The translations under genes were made by a program, and so were the position numbers. DNA of 64,000 bases from contig JAJCYM010000025.1 of assembly GCA_029262895.1 (NCBI GenBank), forward strand, positions 1-64,000. Reading direction: 5' to 3'. How positions within the stretch are numbered: position 1 is the stretch's first letter; each line of letters starts with the position of its first letter. Under the pieces are notes generated by a model, which was given only the letters and a program-made list of their open reading frames with translations, was not told the DNA's origin and made no database searches. Shown in pieces: positions 54,434 to 63,837 of this stretch. The DNA is from Roseivirga sp. (lineage in GTDB: Bacteria > Bacteroidota > Bacteroidia > Cytophagales > Cyclobacteriaceae).

Positions 54434-54441
54434 TACCTTTG
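54434..54441 (+). promoter_or_regulatory. candidate -7 promoter element of typA
   Basis: TACCTTTG is a full match to TAnnTTTG, followed by GCGGC, 20 bases before the typA ATG. No clear -33 element. Confidence 0.5.
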
Positions 54442-54461
54442 CGGCTTGATTTAGAGGCCTC

Positions 54462-56267
54462 ATGACGAGCATTAGAAATATCGCAATTATTGCACACGTA
54501 GACCACGGTAAAACAACCCTGGTTGACAAGATTATCCACGCATCAAAAATCTTCCGTGAAAATCAGCACACGGATGAATTAATTCTTGACAATAATGATC
54601 AGGAGCGAGAACGCGGGATTACCATTCTTTCCAAGAACGTTTCAATTCGTTATAAGGATGTTAAAATCAATATTATTGATACACCTGGTCACGCAGATTT
54701 TGGCGGTGAGGTAGAACGTGTATTGAAAATGGCCGATGGGGTTCTTTTGCTTGTTGATGCATTTGAAGGTCCAATGCCGCAAACGCGCTTTGTCCTCAGC
54801 AAAGCCTTAGGCTTAGGCTTAAAGCCTATATTGGTGGTCAACAAGGTGGACAAAGAGAATTGCAGACCGGATGAGGTTCACGAGCAGGTATTTGACCTGA
54901 TGTTTAACCTTGATGCCACTGAAGACCAACTTGACTTTGAAACTGTCTACGGTTCTTCAAAACATGGCTGGATGAGTGAAGATTGGAAAGAACCAACAGA
55001 TAATATCTTCCCGCTGCTCGATAAAATTTTGGCCGTAATACCAGAGTCTCCCTCTCCTGCCGGAATTGCAAGATTCCAAATTACGTCACTGGACTACTCC
55101 TCCTTTGTGGGAAGAATTGCCATTGGGAGAATGTACCAGGGAAGCCTGAAGGAAAATGCCTCTATGGGTCTGACCAAGCGTGACGGATCAGTAAAGAGAG
55201 TAAGAATAAAAGAATTGCAGGTTTTCGAAGGGCTCGGCAAACAAAAAGTGGAACAGGTAAATGCTGGTGAGCTCTGCGCCATTGTCGGGCTGGAAGATTT
55301 TGAAATTGGGGACACAATCACTGATTTCGATAATCCTCAGCCACTACCGAGGATAGCCATTGATGAGCCCACCATGAATATGCTCTTCACCATTAACAAT
55401 TCCCCTGGTTTTGGAAATGATGGCAAGTTTGTGACTTCACGCCATTTGAGAGAGCGATTGTTCAAGGAAGTGGAAAAAAACCTGGCTTTGAGAGTGGAAG
55501 AGACTGATACTGAGGACAAATTCGTTGTTTTCGGCCGAGGCATTCTCCATTTGTCCGTTTTAATCGAGACCATGCGAAGGGAAGGCTACGAACTTATGGT
55601 TGGCCAGCCGCAGGTAATTATCAAAGAGATTGACGGAAGGCGCTGTGAGCCGATTGAAACCTTGGTAGTAGATGTGCCCGAAAATGTATCTGGTAAGGTG
55701 ATTGAGCTGGTAACCCAAAGAAAAGGTGAGTTGAAGATAATGGAGCCCAAAGGGGACCAGCAGCATCTTGAGTTTGAGGTTCCTTCTCGTGGACTCATCG
55801 GACTAAGAAATAACGTCTTAACGGCTACAGCCGGTGAAGCAGTAATGAACCACCGCTTTAAAGCTTATGAGCCAATGAAAGGTGAAATCAAGGGCCGGCA
55901 AAATGGGTCATTGATTTCGATGGGCAACGGTCCGGGCACTCCTTTTTCTATAGATAAACTTCAGGACAGAGGTACTTTCTTTGTGCCTCCGGGTGAAGAT
56001 TTGTACACAGGTCAGGTAATTGGTGAACATACTCGTGAAAACGATTTGGTGATAAACATTCAAAAAGGTAAGCAGCTCACCAACATGCGAGCTTCTGGTT
56101 CTGACAGCAACTCAAAAATTGCACCGCACAGGGGCTTTTCGCTTGAGGAAGGAATGGAGTACATTCAGAAAGATGAGTATTTGGAAATAACTCCTAAGGC
56201 CATAAGAATGCGCAAGATCCATCTCGATGAACATTCACGTTTGAGAATGGCCAAACATGAAGCTTAA
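54462..56267 (+). CDS. typA: ribosome-associated GTPase TypA/BipA
   Basis: 601 residues. The G1 motif is [10 protein letters not shown] (about 11-20), with [15 protein letters not shown] and [10 protein letters not shown]. Domains III and V of the EF-G type and the BipA-specific C-terminal domain follow (about 490-601, with [19 protein letters not shown]). It aids 50S assembly and growth under stress. Monocistronic. Confidence 0.98.
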   Translation: MTSIRNIAIIAHVDHGKTTLVDKIIHASKIFRENQHTDELILDNNDQERERGITILSKNVSIRYKDVKINIIDTPGHADFGGEVERVLKMADGVLLLVDAFEGPMPQTRFVLSKALGLGLKPILVVNKVDKENCRPDEVHEQVFDLMFNLDATEDQLDFETVYGSSKHGWMSEDWKEPTDNIFPLLDKILAVIPESPSPAGIARFQITSLDYSSFVGRIAIGRMYQGSLKENASMGLTKRDGSVKRVRIKELQVFEGLGKQKVEQVNAGELCAIVGLEDFEIGDTITDFDNPQPLPRIAIDEPTMNMLFTINNSPGFGNDGKFVTSRHLRERLFKEVEKNLALRVEETDTEDKFVVFGRGILHLSVLIETMRREGYELMVGQPQVIIKEIDGRRCEPIETLVVDVPENVSGKVIELVTQRKGELKIMEPKGDQQHLEFEVPSRGLIGLRNNVLTATAGEAVMNHRFKAYEPMKGEIKGRQNGSLISMGNGPGTPFSIDKLQDRGTFFVPPGEDLYTGQVIGEHTRENDLVINIQKGKQLTNMRASGSDSNSKIAPHRGFSLEEGMEYIQKDEYLEITPKAIRMRKIHLDEHSRLRMAKHEA

Positions 56268-56305
56268 ACCAAGTTAAAAGCATATCCTTTGTATATTTCA
56301 GGAGT

Positions 56306-57421
56306 ATGAGGGATGTAGTATTTCTTATTCTTCTTATTGCCGGTGGGCAGGGCATTTTCCTTTCTCTCATTTTAGGGTTAGGTAGAGGAAAAAGATCTAG
56401 TCTCTTGCTGGGCTTGATGTTCTTGTCCTTTTCGCTTCAGCTTTTCGATTTGGTGCTTTTATATTCCGGAGAGGCACTAGTTTATCCCCACCTCGCTTTT
56501 TGGAGTACTCCGTTTAATCTTGCCTTAGGACCTTTGCTCTATTTATATGTGCGCAGTTCCAAAAGCAACCCCGACACTCTCGGCAAGGTGAATTGGCTTC
56601 ACTTTATCCCCTTTCTCCTTCATACTGTCTATATCAGCTACATTTTTCATTTTCAAAATGCAGGTTACAAAACAGCCTTCATTCAAGAGATATTGGCCAT
56701 TCAGGTTAGCGCAGATGGAGCCAATTTGAATTTAACCAACATTCTCTTTGCCATTGCAGTCTATGGGCAACTGGCCATTTATATTGGTTTGAGTAAGGTT
56801 CAAATCAGGAATAGGCAGGACTTTAAAGGCGAGATGAGTATTTGGCTAAACAAGCTTTGGATGGCCATTGTTGTCATTGCAGCTTTTGGCTTATTGCAAT
56901 TCGTATTGCTTGCCTTGAAAATCGATCAACAACCAATCACTGGTTACATTGCCGCTTTGTTGGCCGTGATCTACATCTACTATGGCGCCATGATCGTAAT
57001 GAGAAAGCCCGAGGTGATCTTCAATCCTCCTAAACCTCAGAAATATCAATATTCAACCCTCAGCTCAGCTCAAAGCCAACGTCTCTTGAGCCAATTGAGG
57101 AATTTCATGACAGAACAGACACCATTTAAGAACCCGAGTCTAACATTAAAGGATTTGGCACTGGCCAGTCGAATATCGGATCGGCATATTTCTCAGGTCA
57201 TCAATGAGCAATTGAACCAAAATTTTCATGACTTTCTGAATGAGTATCGGGTTAATGAATTTAAAACTCAGCTCACCGATCCGGACAATGGTCACCTAAG
57301 CATGCTGGGCATTGCAATGGAGTGCGGCTTCAATTCCAAATCAACGTTCAATACTACTTTTAAACGGTTCACAGGCTTAACCCCTTCCGAATTCAAGAAA
57401 AAACAATCCTCATATTTTTAG
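56306..57421 (+). CDS. membrane-bound AraC-family transcriptional regulator
   Basis: 371 residues. The N-terminal part has seven predicted transmembrane helices (about 1-230). The C-terminal part (about 255-368) has two helix-turn-helix units: LTLKDLALASRISDRHISQVIN and LGIAMECGFNSKSTFNTTFKRFTGLTPSEFKK. The membrane domain may sense an envelope or lipid signal. The next gene, an exported hydrolase, starts 61 bases later and could be its target. Confidence 0.9.
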   Translation: MRDVVFLILLIAGGQGIFLSLILGLGRGKRSSLLLGLMFLSFSLQLFDLVLLYSGEALVYPHLAFWSTPFNLALGPLLYLYVRSSKSNPDTLGKVNWLHFIPFLLHTVYISYIFHFQNAGYKTAFIQEILAIQVSADGANLNLTNILFAIAVYGQLAIYIGLSKVQIRNRQDFKGEMSIWLNKLWMAIVVIAAFGLLQFVLLALKIDQQPITGYIAALLAVIYIYYGAMIVMRKPEVIFNPPKPQKYQYSTLSSAQSQRLLSQLRNFMTEQTPFKNPSLTLKDLALASRISDRHISQVINEQLNQNFHDFLNEYRVNEFKTQLTDPDNGHLSMLGIAMECGFNSKSTFNTTFKRFTGLTPSEFKKKQSSYF

Positions 57422-57482
57422 GTTCGAATACATGTTTTAGGGCGTTCCCCAGCTTGAATTGCTGGTGATTTGAGGAAAAAAC

Positions 57483-58895
57483 ATGAAACGAATATTCTTG
57501 CTTTTCTTATTTATGTCTACACAGGCGCTGTTCAGTCAGCAATTGAGTATCAATGGTCCATGGAAAGGTTTTATGGAAGCTGCCGGCCGAAAAATGGACA
57601 TTATCGTCCTTTTTGAAAAAAGCGAGGGTGAATGGAAAGGTAAGCTCAGTAGTGAAACACAACAACTGAAAGATATTGCTATCAGCAACATAGTAGTAGA
57701 AAATCTAACGGTAACCTTTGACGTTCCATTGGCTGGTGGGCAATGGGCAGGACAGCTTTCAAAAGAGGGTGATAAGCTTGCAGGCGATTGGATTCAAGGA
57801 GCTTTTAAAGCCACGTTGAACTTTGCAAAGCAAAAAGAGGCGCCTGAATTCAAAATAAAAGTAAGGGAGCAAACGCCTGTGGGGCCCTTTCCCTATAAGG
57901 TACAAGAAGTCAGTTATAAAAACGAACGGGATGGAACGACCCTTGCCGCTACCCTGACCACTCCCAATGGCGAGGGCCCTTTCCCGGCAGCCATCTTATT
58001 GACAGTAGCCGGAGAAAATGACAGAGATCAAAGCCACGGTGCTCCGCAACATAAGCCTTATCTCGTTCTTGCAGATTATCTAACCAGACAGGGGGTTGCA
58101 GTACTACGTGCAGACGATCGTGGCGTTGGGGGTTCCTCAGGGAACATTTTTGATTCAACCATAGAGGATTTTGCTTATGATGCTCTGGCGGGTTTCAATT
58201 TTCTTAAAGGCCTTTCACAAATTGACAACAGCAAAATTGGTTTTATTGGAAATAGTGAGGGCACCCTGGTTGGGCCTTTGGCAGCAAGTATCAACAACGA
58301 AACGGCCTTTATCATTACACTTGGGGGTATCGGGATTACCGGAGCCGAGGTTATACTAGATCAGGTTGATGCCATGGGCCAACTAAGTCAATTAAATGAA
58401 ACCACCATAGCTCAAATGAAGGACAGAACGCAGAAGATGTTTGATATTCTCCTTTCGGAGCCAGACAGGGCAAAAGCTGCTGCAAAACTCAGGGCATTTT
58501 TAGAAGACAGTAAAGTGCCAGGTGCAGACTCCAGTCTTTTTCTGATTCCGGCATCAATAGACGCGCAAGCCAAAATGTTCTCCTCCCCTTGGTATCGGTA
58601 TCAAACAGAACTTGACCCAGCACCTGTACTTCAGAAAATTAAATGCCCTTTTTTGGCACTCCATGGAAATGTCGATCCCTTTGTGTCGCCAGATAAGAAC
58701 CTGGCAGCCATTGCAGAAAATCTGAGGATTGGAGGCAATCAGCACTATGGTGTAATTAAACTCAAGGGCATAAACCATGTCTTTCAAGATGCTCAAACCG
58801 GTTCGCCTGCCGACTATACAAAGAATGAAGTTTCATTCTCTCCAAGAGCACTTGAGCTAATCGGAAGCTGGCTCAAAAGCACACTAATGTTTTAA
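57483..58895 (+). CDS. exported alpha/beta hydrolase
   Basis: 470 residues with a signal peptide (about 1-20). An N-terminal beta-rich domain (about 21-120) is followed by the hydrolase domain. Nucleophile S258 is in GFIGNSEGTL. The acid is D398 (HGNVDPF) and the histidine is H432 (GINHVF). The same two-domain layout is common in Bacteroidota serine esterases and peptidases of the YitV/DLH type. Substrate unknown. It probably works in the periplasm. Confidence 0.88.
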   Translation: MKRIFLLFLFMSTQALFSQQLSINGPWKGFMEAAGRKMDIIVLFEKSEGEWKGKLSSETQQLKDIAISNIVVENLTVTFDVPLAGGQWAGQLSKEGDKLAGDWIQGAFKATLNFAKQKEAPEFKIKVREQTPVGPFPYKVQEVSYKNERDGTTLAATLTTPNGEGPFPAAILLTVAGENDRDQSHGAPQHKPYLVLADYLTRQGVAVLRADDRGVGGSSGNIFDSTIEDFAYDALAGFNFLKGLSQIDNSKIGFIGNSEGTLVGPLAASINNETAFIITLGGIGITGAEVILDQVDAMGQLSQLNETTIAQMKDRTQKMFDILLSEPDRAKAAAKLRAFLEDSKVPGADSSLFLIPASIDAQAKMFSSPWYRYQTELDPAPVLQKIKCPFLALHGNVDPFVSPDKNLAAIAENLRIGGNQHYGVIKLKGINHVFQDAQTGSPADYTKNEVSFSPRALELIGSWLKSTLMF

Positions 58896-58982
58896 CATGA
58901 ATAAGCCCTTATAGGCTGATTCTGCAAAAGGTTAACGCAAGTTAAATGCGTAATCACTTACGATTCATTCCAAACTTTCGAT

Positions 58983-58990
58983 TAATTTTG
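58983..58990 (+). promoter_or_regulatory. candidate -7 promoter element of the 59005 gene
   Basis: TAATTTTG is a full match to TAnnTTTG and ends 14 bases before the ATG at 59005. The upstream element is not clear. Confidence 0.45.
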
Positions 58991-59004
58991 TACCCATTCA
59001 ATTA

Positions 59005-59619
59005 ATGAATAAGGGAATTATGAAGAAGATTTGGACAGGTTTATTAATTTTTGTCATTGCTTTGATTAGTTGTTCTTCGGGCAGTGAAGAAGATGTTATG
59101 AAGGCAAAAGTCGCTGCCTATTTTAACGCCTGGAACAATCAGGAATTTACCAGCGAGGCCTTCCGAGGTTTTACACTAGATACAAGCTATACCTGGCATT
59201 CCGAGAAAATAGGTGAAGGAAGTCGATCTATTTTCAATCCAAATTCGGGTTGGAAACAATGGGACAAGGCCTATAATGGTACTTACACCTTTGACTCCGT
59301 TGTAGTAAACACCAAAGAAAGAACGATCACCGGGAAATTTACTGAGACCACAGATTTCTTGAAGGATATTGGAATGCCAGAGGGCTTTGCGGCCATAATT
59401 ACCTATTGGTATAATGAAGACCTAAAAGTAACCGGAAAGCTCTATGGTTGGAATCCAAATAACAGAAGCATGCATGATATGGTTAAGCCAATCGTAGAAT
59501 GGGCCAAAACCTATGATTCAGCTGCTATTGCACAGGTCTATCTCACGAATGGTTTTAAACCAAGCACTGAAAATGCTGCAATTTGGAAAAGACTAATCAC
59601 TGCATACAAGGAGAAATAG
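59005..59619 (+). CDS. lipoprotein with NTF2/SnoaL-like domain
   Basis: 204 residues. The leader ends in lipobox ALISC at about 19-23. The mature part begins KAKVAAYFNAWNNQEF, which resembles the SnoaL/NTF2-like fold opening (xxxxYFxAWNxxD), and it has a FDSVVVNTKERTITGKFTETT strand pair. Such domains bind small hydrophobic ligands. An internal ATG at 59020 is an alternative start that keeps the same leader. Confidence 0.72.
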   Translation: MNKGIMKKIWTGLLIFVIALISCSSGSEEDVMKAKVAAYFNAWNNQEFTSEAFRGFTLDTSYTWHSEKIGEGSRSIFNPNSGWKQWDKAYNGTYTFDSVVVNTKERTITGKFTETTDFLKDIGMPEGFAAIITYWYNEDLKVTGKLYGWNPNNRSMHDMVKPIVEWAKTYDSAAIAQVYLTNGFKPSTENAAIWKRLITAYKEK

Positions 59620-59620
59620 A

Positions 59621-60943
59621 CTACTCCTGATCAGCCTTTCTGTTTTTCATATAAACGTTGAGCAACAAGAACAAGACGATTAAAATGGCTGGTAGAATTG
59701 CCATGTTCTCCAACGTCTTTGAGGGCCCGGAATTTTCTATTGAACTCCCCATAATAGGTAAAATCAGGGAAGTGGCCACCATGCCTGCCCCGCCTAGAAT
59801 AGACAATCCCAGAGCTCCACTTTTCGGCACATACTCAGCCACGAAACCCAACATTGTTGGCCAGAAATAACAAACCCCGATGGCAAATACAATGGCAGCT
59901 GCCAAGGTCATAGCCGCGCCATCGGCTAGGCTAAGCCAATAAATACCCGCGGTAGCCATAACTGCAGATCCGAGCAATACACCTGCCGGATTCCAGCGAT
60001 GTACCAGAGGCCCGGCAAAAAAGCGTCCCACCGCCATAATACCAGTGACAAGTACTAAAATCAAAATAGGATTCACACCATTATCCGTAAGCAAAGCATT
60101 AATCCATTGGGTAGTGCCCAATTCGGAGGTGGAAGTGAGAAACATACACAGCAGAATAAAAGGGAAAAGCAAACTCACCTTATTGACTCCCTTGGCCTCC
60201 GCTATCATAATCGCAACTACGACAACCAAGCCTATATAGGTAGTGGTTGACGTGAAATCAATCGTAATAGAAGACATAGATGCCGCGAGAATCATAAAGA
60301 AGACCAGAGCAATGATGGTATAAGGCGCACCTACATTTTTCAGCATATCTTTGTATGAAACTCCGCTGGTCACTCGCTCTGACTCTGGGATTTTTTGTCC
60401 TAAGAATAAATAGCCATATATAATCAAAGGGATAAAAAGAAGCCCTGCCAATATTTGCCAACTAAGTCCCATCGTATCCATTAGAAGATAGGCCAGCAAG
60501 CCTCCTATCACAATGCCACCAGGAAACCAAACGTGAAAACGGTTAAGCATTTTCGTCTTTTGCTCAGGATAAATTGAAGCTATTAAGGGGTTGCAAGCGG
60601 CCTCTACGCTACCATTGCCAAAACCAATAAAGACATTGGCTACAAAGAGCATGGTCATGTCTTTGGCCATCAATAACACAATTATCCCTATGGCGTGCAT
60701 CAGAAAGGCAGTCCAAACCACAGTCTTGGTTTTTACTATATCAACGACAAGACCGCCTGCAAACATAGCGATAGTAAAGCCCCAAAAAGCAGGACCAAAT
60801 GCCCAGCCAATTTCCTCCTTGGTCAAACCATATTCTACATCAAAAACTCCTTCAATTTTAGCTCGAATGGCAAAAGTGAGTGAGGTAACAAGAAGGGCCA
60901 GACAGCTGCCTATAAAAAGTCTGTTGCGATTGACGTTTTCCAT
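59621..60943 (-). CDS. MFS transporter
   Basis: 440 residues with about 12 transmembrane helices. It has a loop 2-3 GGLVVDIVKTKTVV and an unusual NVFIGFGNGSVEAACNPLIASIYPEQKTKMLNRFH segment. That segment, with the conserved N-P and F/H residues in helices 4-5, is like the FucP and sugar-proton symporter subgroup. Substrate undetermined. It converges with the lipoprotein gene with a 1-base gap. Confidence 0.85.
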   Translation of the reverse strand: MENVNRNRLFIGSCLALLVTSLTFAIRAKIEGVFDVEYGLTKEEIGWAFGPAFWGFTIAMFAGGLVVDIVKTKTVVWTAFLMHAIGIIVLLMAKDMTMLFVANVFIGFGNGSVEAACNPLIASIYPEQKTKMLNRFHVWFPGGIVIGGLLAYLLMDTMGLSWQILAGLLFIPLIIYGYLFLGQKIPESERVTSGVSYKDMLKNVGAPYTIIALVFFMILAASMSSITIDFTSTTTYIGLVVVVAIMIAEAKGVNKVSLLFPFILLCMFLTSTSELGTTQWINALLTDNGVNPILILVLVTGIMAVGRFFAGPLVHRWNPAGVLLGSAVMATAGIYWLSLADGAAMTLAAAIVFAIGVCYFWPTMLGFVAEYVPKSGALGLSILGGAGMVATSLILPIMGSSIENSGPSKTLENMAILPAILIVLFLLLNVYMKNRKADQE

Positions 60944-61090
60944 TTTGAGGTCTTAAGGTTGATTTAAAGTTTCTGAAGATATCTGTAATCTTTTAATTAT
61001 TCAAAAGTACTTGTTCCGGAAACACAATACATAGGAATTGGGCTTCAGTTGAAGTATCTTAAACGCGCAATCCATTGATGTCAACCAGCC

Positions 61091-62518
61091 ATGAAAAATC
61101 ACCTGCTCTTCCTCTTATCAATCATAATATTCTCCTGTTCAGGGCCAGCAGATACTTCTCAAAAAGACCTTGAAGCGAGAATAACTCGAATTGAAAATGG
61201 ATTATTGCCCTCTCTTCAAATTGAAGGAGAACCTGTTGAAACTTATAATATCAATGAAAGGCTCCAAGAGTTGGGGATTCCGGGCATAAGCATCGCCTTA
61301 GTGAGTAATGGAGAAATAGAATGGGCACGTGCCTATGGCATGGCAGATAGCAGTCAAAACAGACCTATGACCACCCAAACCATGTTATTGGCGGGTTCAA
61401 TTAGTAAACCAGTTGCCGCACTTCGAGCACATCAATTGGTAGAAGGTGGAAAACTGAGTTTAAATGAAAATGTAAATGACTACCTCACTTCATGGAAGTT
61501 GCCGGATAATGAATTCACTAAAAATGAAAAAGTGACCCTGAGAAGAATTCTAAATCACACCGCGGGGCTCACAGTTTGGGGTTTCCCAGGCTATGACAAG
61601 GGTGATGAGATTCCCAGTGTTCCAGATGTGCTTGATGGAAAAGGAAATACCGGAGAAGTAAGAGTTTATAAGGAACCCGGTGAGAGTTGGCAGTACTCAG
61701 GAGGTGGATATACAATCATGCAGCTAATGGTCACAGATATTGAAGGAACTTCCTTTCCTGAAACTATGCAACAAAACGTATTGAACCCGTTGGGCATGGA
61801 AAAAAGCACCTTTGAAAACCCTTTGCCACCAAAATATCACCCCCTTGCAGCAACAGGATATCGCGGCAACGGAACTGAAGTAGAAGGCAAATGGCCTGTT
61901 TACCCGGAAATGGCTGCTGCAGGGCTCTGGACCACCCCTTCTCAATTAATTCAATACGCCATAGAGGTTCAGAAAATATACCAAACCAAAGAAGATGGTT
62001 TGCTCAAATCTGCCACAGTACAGGAAATGCTTGTGGCTGGCATGAATGGTCATGGCCTTGGGCCAGCCATTCAGGATAATACTTTTGGCCATGGTGGTGC
62101 TGATGAAGGTTTTCGGGCACAACTCACCGCTTGGAAAGATCAACCCCACGCGGTGGTCATCATGGTAAACTCTGATAATGGCAGAATTATTCAAGAAGTA
62201 ATGCGGGCCATAGCCAATGAATATGATTTACCAGGGATTCAGGCTAACCTAAAAAAGGTAATCAGCATATCCACAGACCAGCTACAGAAATACACCGGGA
62301 AATTTCAAGTGGGTGATATGGGTGTTTTAGAAATAAAGCTGGTGGATGATCATCTAACTTTTGAGGCAGGGTTTATTCAAGAGACCATACATTTAGCAGC
62401 TGAGAGTGAAACTCAATTTTTTGATAGAAATGATGGCACACCTGTCAACTTCCAAATTCAAAATGGTCAGGTAAACAGTTTCCTCGTTCAAGGAATCACG
62501 GCCACCAGAGTGAATTAA
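61091..62518 (+). CDS. class C beta-lactamase-like serine hydrolase (lipoprotein)
   Basis: 475 residues. The leader ends FSC at residue 16, so a lipid anchor is likely. Serine S103 and K106 form SISK (the SxxK motif), Y202 is in QYSGGGY and the third motif is HGG at 334-336. These are the three active-site elements of the esterase/beta-lactamase C family. The last 80 residues are a small beta domain (about 385-470, YTGKFQVGDMGVLEIK). It could be a D-amino-peptidase or an esterase rather than a true beta-lactamase, since HGG replaces KTG. Confidence 0.9.
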   Translation: MKNHLLFLLSIIIFSCSGPADTSQKDLEARITRIENGLLPSLQIEGEPVETYNINERLQELGIPGISIALVSNGEIEWARAYGMADSSQNRPMTTQTMLLAGSISKPVAALRAHQLVEGGKLSLNENVNDYLTSWKLPDNEFTKNEKVTLRRILNHTAGLTVWGFPGYDKGDEIPSVPDVLDGKGNTGEVRVYKEPGESWQYSGGGYTIMQLMVTDIEGTSFPETMQQNVLNPLGMEKSTFENPLPPKYHPLAATGYRGNGTEVEGKWPVYPEMAAAGLWTTPSQLIQYAIEVQKIYQTKEDGLLKSATVQEMLVAGMNGHGLGPAIQDNTFGHGGADEGFRAQLTAWKDQPHAVVIMVNSDNGRIIQEVMRAIANEYDLPGIQANLKKVISISTDQLQKYTGKFQVGDMGVLEIKLVDDHLTFEAGFIQETIHLAAESETQFFDRNDGTPVNFQIQNGQVNSFLVQGITATRVN

Positions 62519-62547
62519 TTTGTATTAAGTGTCCTGGGCAAAGACCA

Positions 62548-62697
62548 TCAAGTAACCGTGTCCTCCTTCAAGAAAACCAAAGCAATTACCACGAACCCAA
62601 CTCCGGTAATGGCTGGAGGTAAGCCTCCTATTTGATAGGCAAGATAAAACATTACAAGGGCCAGAAGAATAAGTATGATAGAGGCAATCTTTTTCAT
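62548..62697 (-). CDS. 49-residue hydrophobic membrane protein
   Basis: A short frame on the minus strand from ATG 62697 to TGA 62548: MKKIASIILILLALVMFYLA at residues 1-20, then YQIGGLPPAITGVGFVVIAL. It has two membrane segments with a GGLPP turn between them and a charged tail KEDTVT. The codons are ordinary for this genome and the leading MKK is typical. It fills an otherwise empty gap between the hydrolase and MBL-fold genes. I do not recognise its family. Confidence 0.6.
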   Translation of the reverse strand: MKKIASIILILLALVMFYLAYQIGGLPPAITGVGFVVIALVFLKEDTVT

Positions 62698-62760
62698 AAT
62701 TCAATTTAATTAACTTAAGGTCTTAGAATATTGGCTAGTCAAAATTAATTCAGTTTAAAC

Positions 62761-63735
62761 ATGGAAGTGACGCATAAGGTGGACAATCACGGAAGTCAAA
62801 ATTCTCATTTCAGGATGGGGCTTTTCATTCTTCTGACAATTTCCTTTTCAATACTCACCGGTTTTGATCTTCAGGCTCAGGAGAGTGGTCTACAACTAAG
62901 ATATTTTGGCACAGCTGGTTGGGAAATCACTGATGGAAAGGTGACCGTCCTTGTTGATCCGTATATCTCCAGATTGAAGCTTGGTACAGGCCCTTCAACT
63001 TCAAGTGAGGACACTCGTAGAAGCTTTGCTAGAAATGATTTCTTTGAATCAGACACGGCCCTAATTGACCAATTAATTACAAAAGCGGACTTTATCCTTG
63101 TACATCATTCCCACTTCGACCATTTATCGGATGTGCCCTATATCGCTAAAAAGACTGGTGCCAAGGTGATTGGTACGGAGAGTACAATGAATGTGTTACG
63201 CGCCTATGGCATTCCGAGAGATCAATTGTATACCGTAAAGGGTGGAGAGGATTATCAGTTTGAGAACTTCTCTGTGCGCATAATTCCTTCTGTACACTCC
63301 GCATTGAACAAAAAACACTACTTCGATTCCCGTACCATTCCAGCAGATGTGAAAGCACCGATGAAAATTTCTGAATTTGTTGAAGGTGGTTCCCTGATGT
63401 TCCTGGCACGATTTGAAAACCATAAGGTGGCTACCATGGGTTCAATGAATTTCGTTGAGCGCGAATTGCTAGGAGTTACGGCTGATGTTCTTCTTCCTGG
63501 GGTAAACTTTTCGAGGCTCGAAATATATAAATACACGGAACGACTAATGAAGCTGACGGGCTATCCGAAAACTGTAATTCCGAGTCACTGGGATAATTTC
63601 AGAGTACCTTATGGCCTCTCTCAGGAAAAAGCTATTAACGAAAAGATCAAGCCCTTTATTCAGGAAGTGAAAGCCGCCTCACCGAGTTCCAAAGTCATAG
63701 TGCCGGTGCATTTGAAGACAATCGTTGTCAAATAG
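62761..63735 (+). CDS. secreted MBL-fold metal-dependent hydrolase
   Basis: 324 residues from the ATG at 62761; an internal ATG at 62815 would give a tighter signal peptide (MGLFILLTISFSILTGF). The zinc motif HHSHFDH is at 115-121, with further ligands near SVHSALN and SHWDNF. The fold is of the UlaG/L-ascorbate-6-phosphate lactonase type by its strand RYFGTAGWEIT. It probably acts in the periplasm. Substrate unknown. A terminator follows the gene. Confidence 0.87.
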   Translation: MEVTHKVDNHGSQNSHFRMGLFILLTISFSILTGFDLQAQESGLQLRYFGTAGWEITDGKVTVLVDPYISRLKLGTGPSTSSEDTRRSFARNDFFESDTALIDQLITKADFILVHHSHFDHLSDVPYIAKKTGAKVIGTESTMNVLRAYGIPRDQLYTVKGGEDYQFENFSVRIIPSVHSALNKKHYFDSRTIPADVKAPMKISEFVEGGSLMFLARFENHKVATMGSMNFVERELLGVTADVLLPGVNFSRLEIYKYTERLMKLTGYPKTVIPSHWDNFRVPYGLSQEKAINEKIKPFIQEVKAASPSSKVIVPVHLKTIVVK

Positions 63736-63802
63736 CTCAATGGGCTAATTTGAATGAACTAGCTAAAGTCTATGTTTTTAATTTCTCGTTTGGCTTTCCA
63801 AT

Positions 63803-63837
63803 AGCCCCAAAGTAGCTTGGGGCTTAGGCTTTTTTTG
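63803..63837 (+). terminator. intrinsic terminator after the MBL-fold gene
   Basis: AGCCCCAA (63803-63810), loop AGTAGC and TTGGGGCT (63817-63824) form an 8-bp stem, with a run of seven T about six bases further on. It stops the MBL transcript. The end of the converging SDR gene overlaps its last bases. Confidence 0.6.

Noticed and set aside
57422-57482. Hairpin CCAGC...GCTGG as a terminator between the AraC gene and the hydrolase
   Set aside because: Only a 5-bp stem and no T-run follow.
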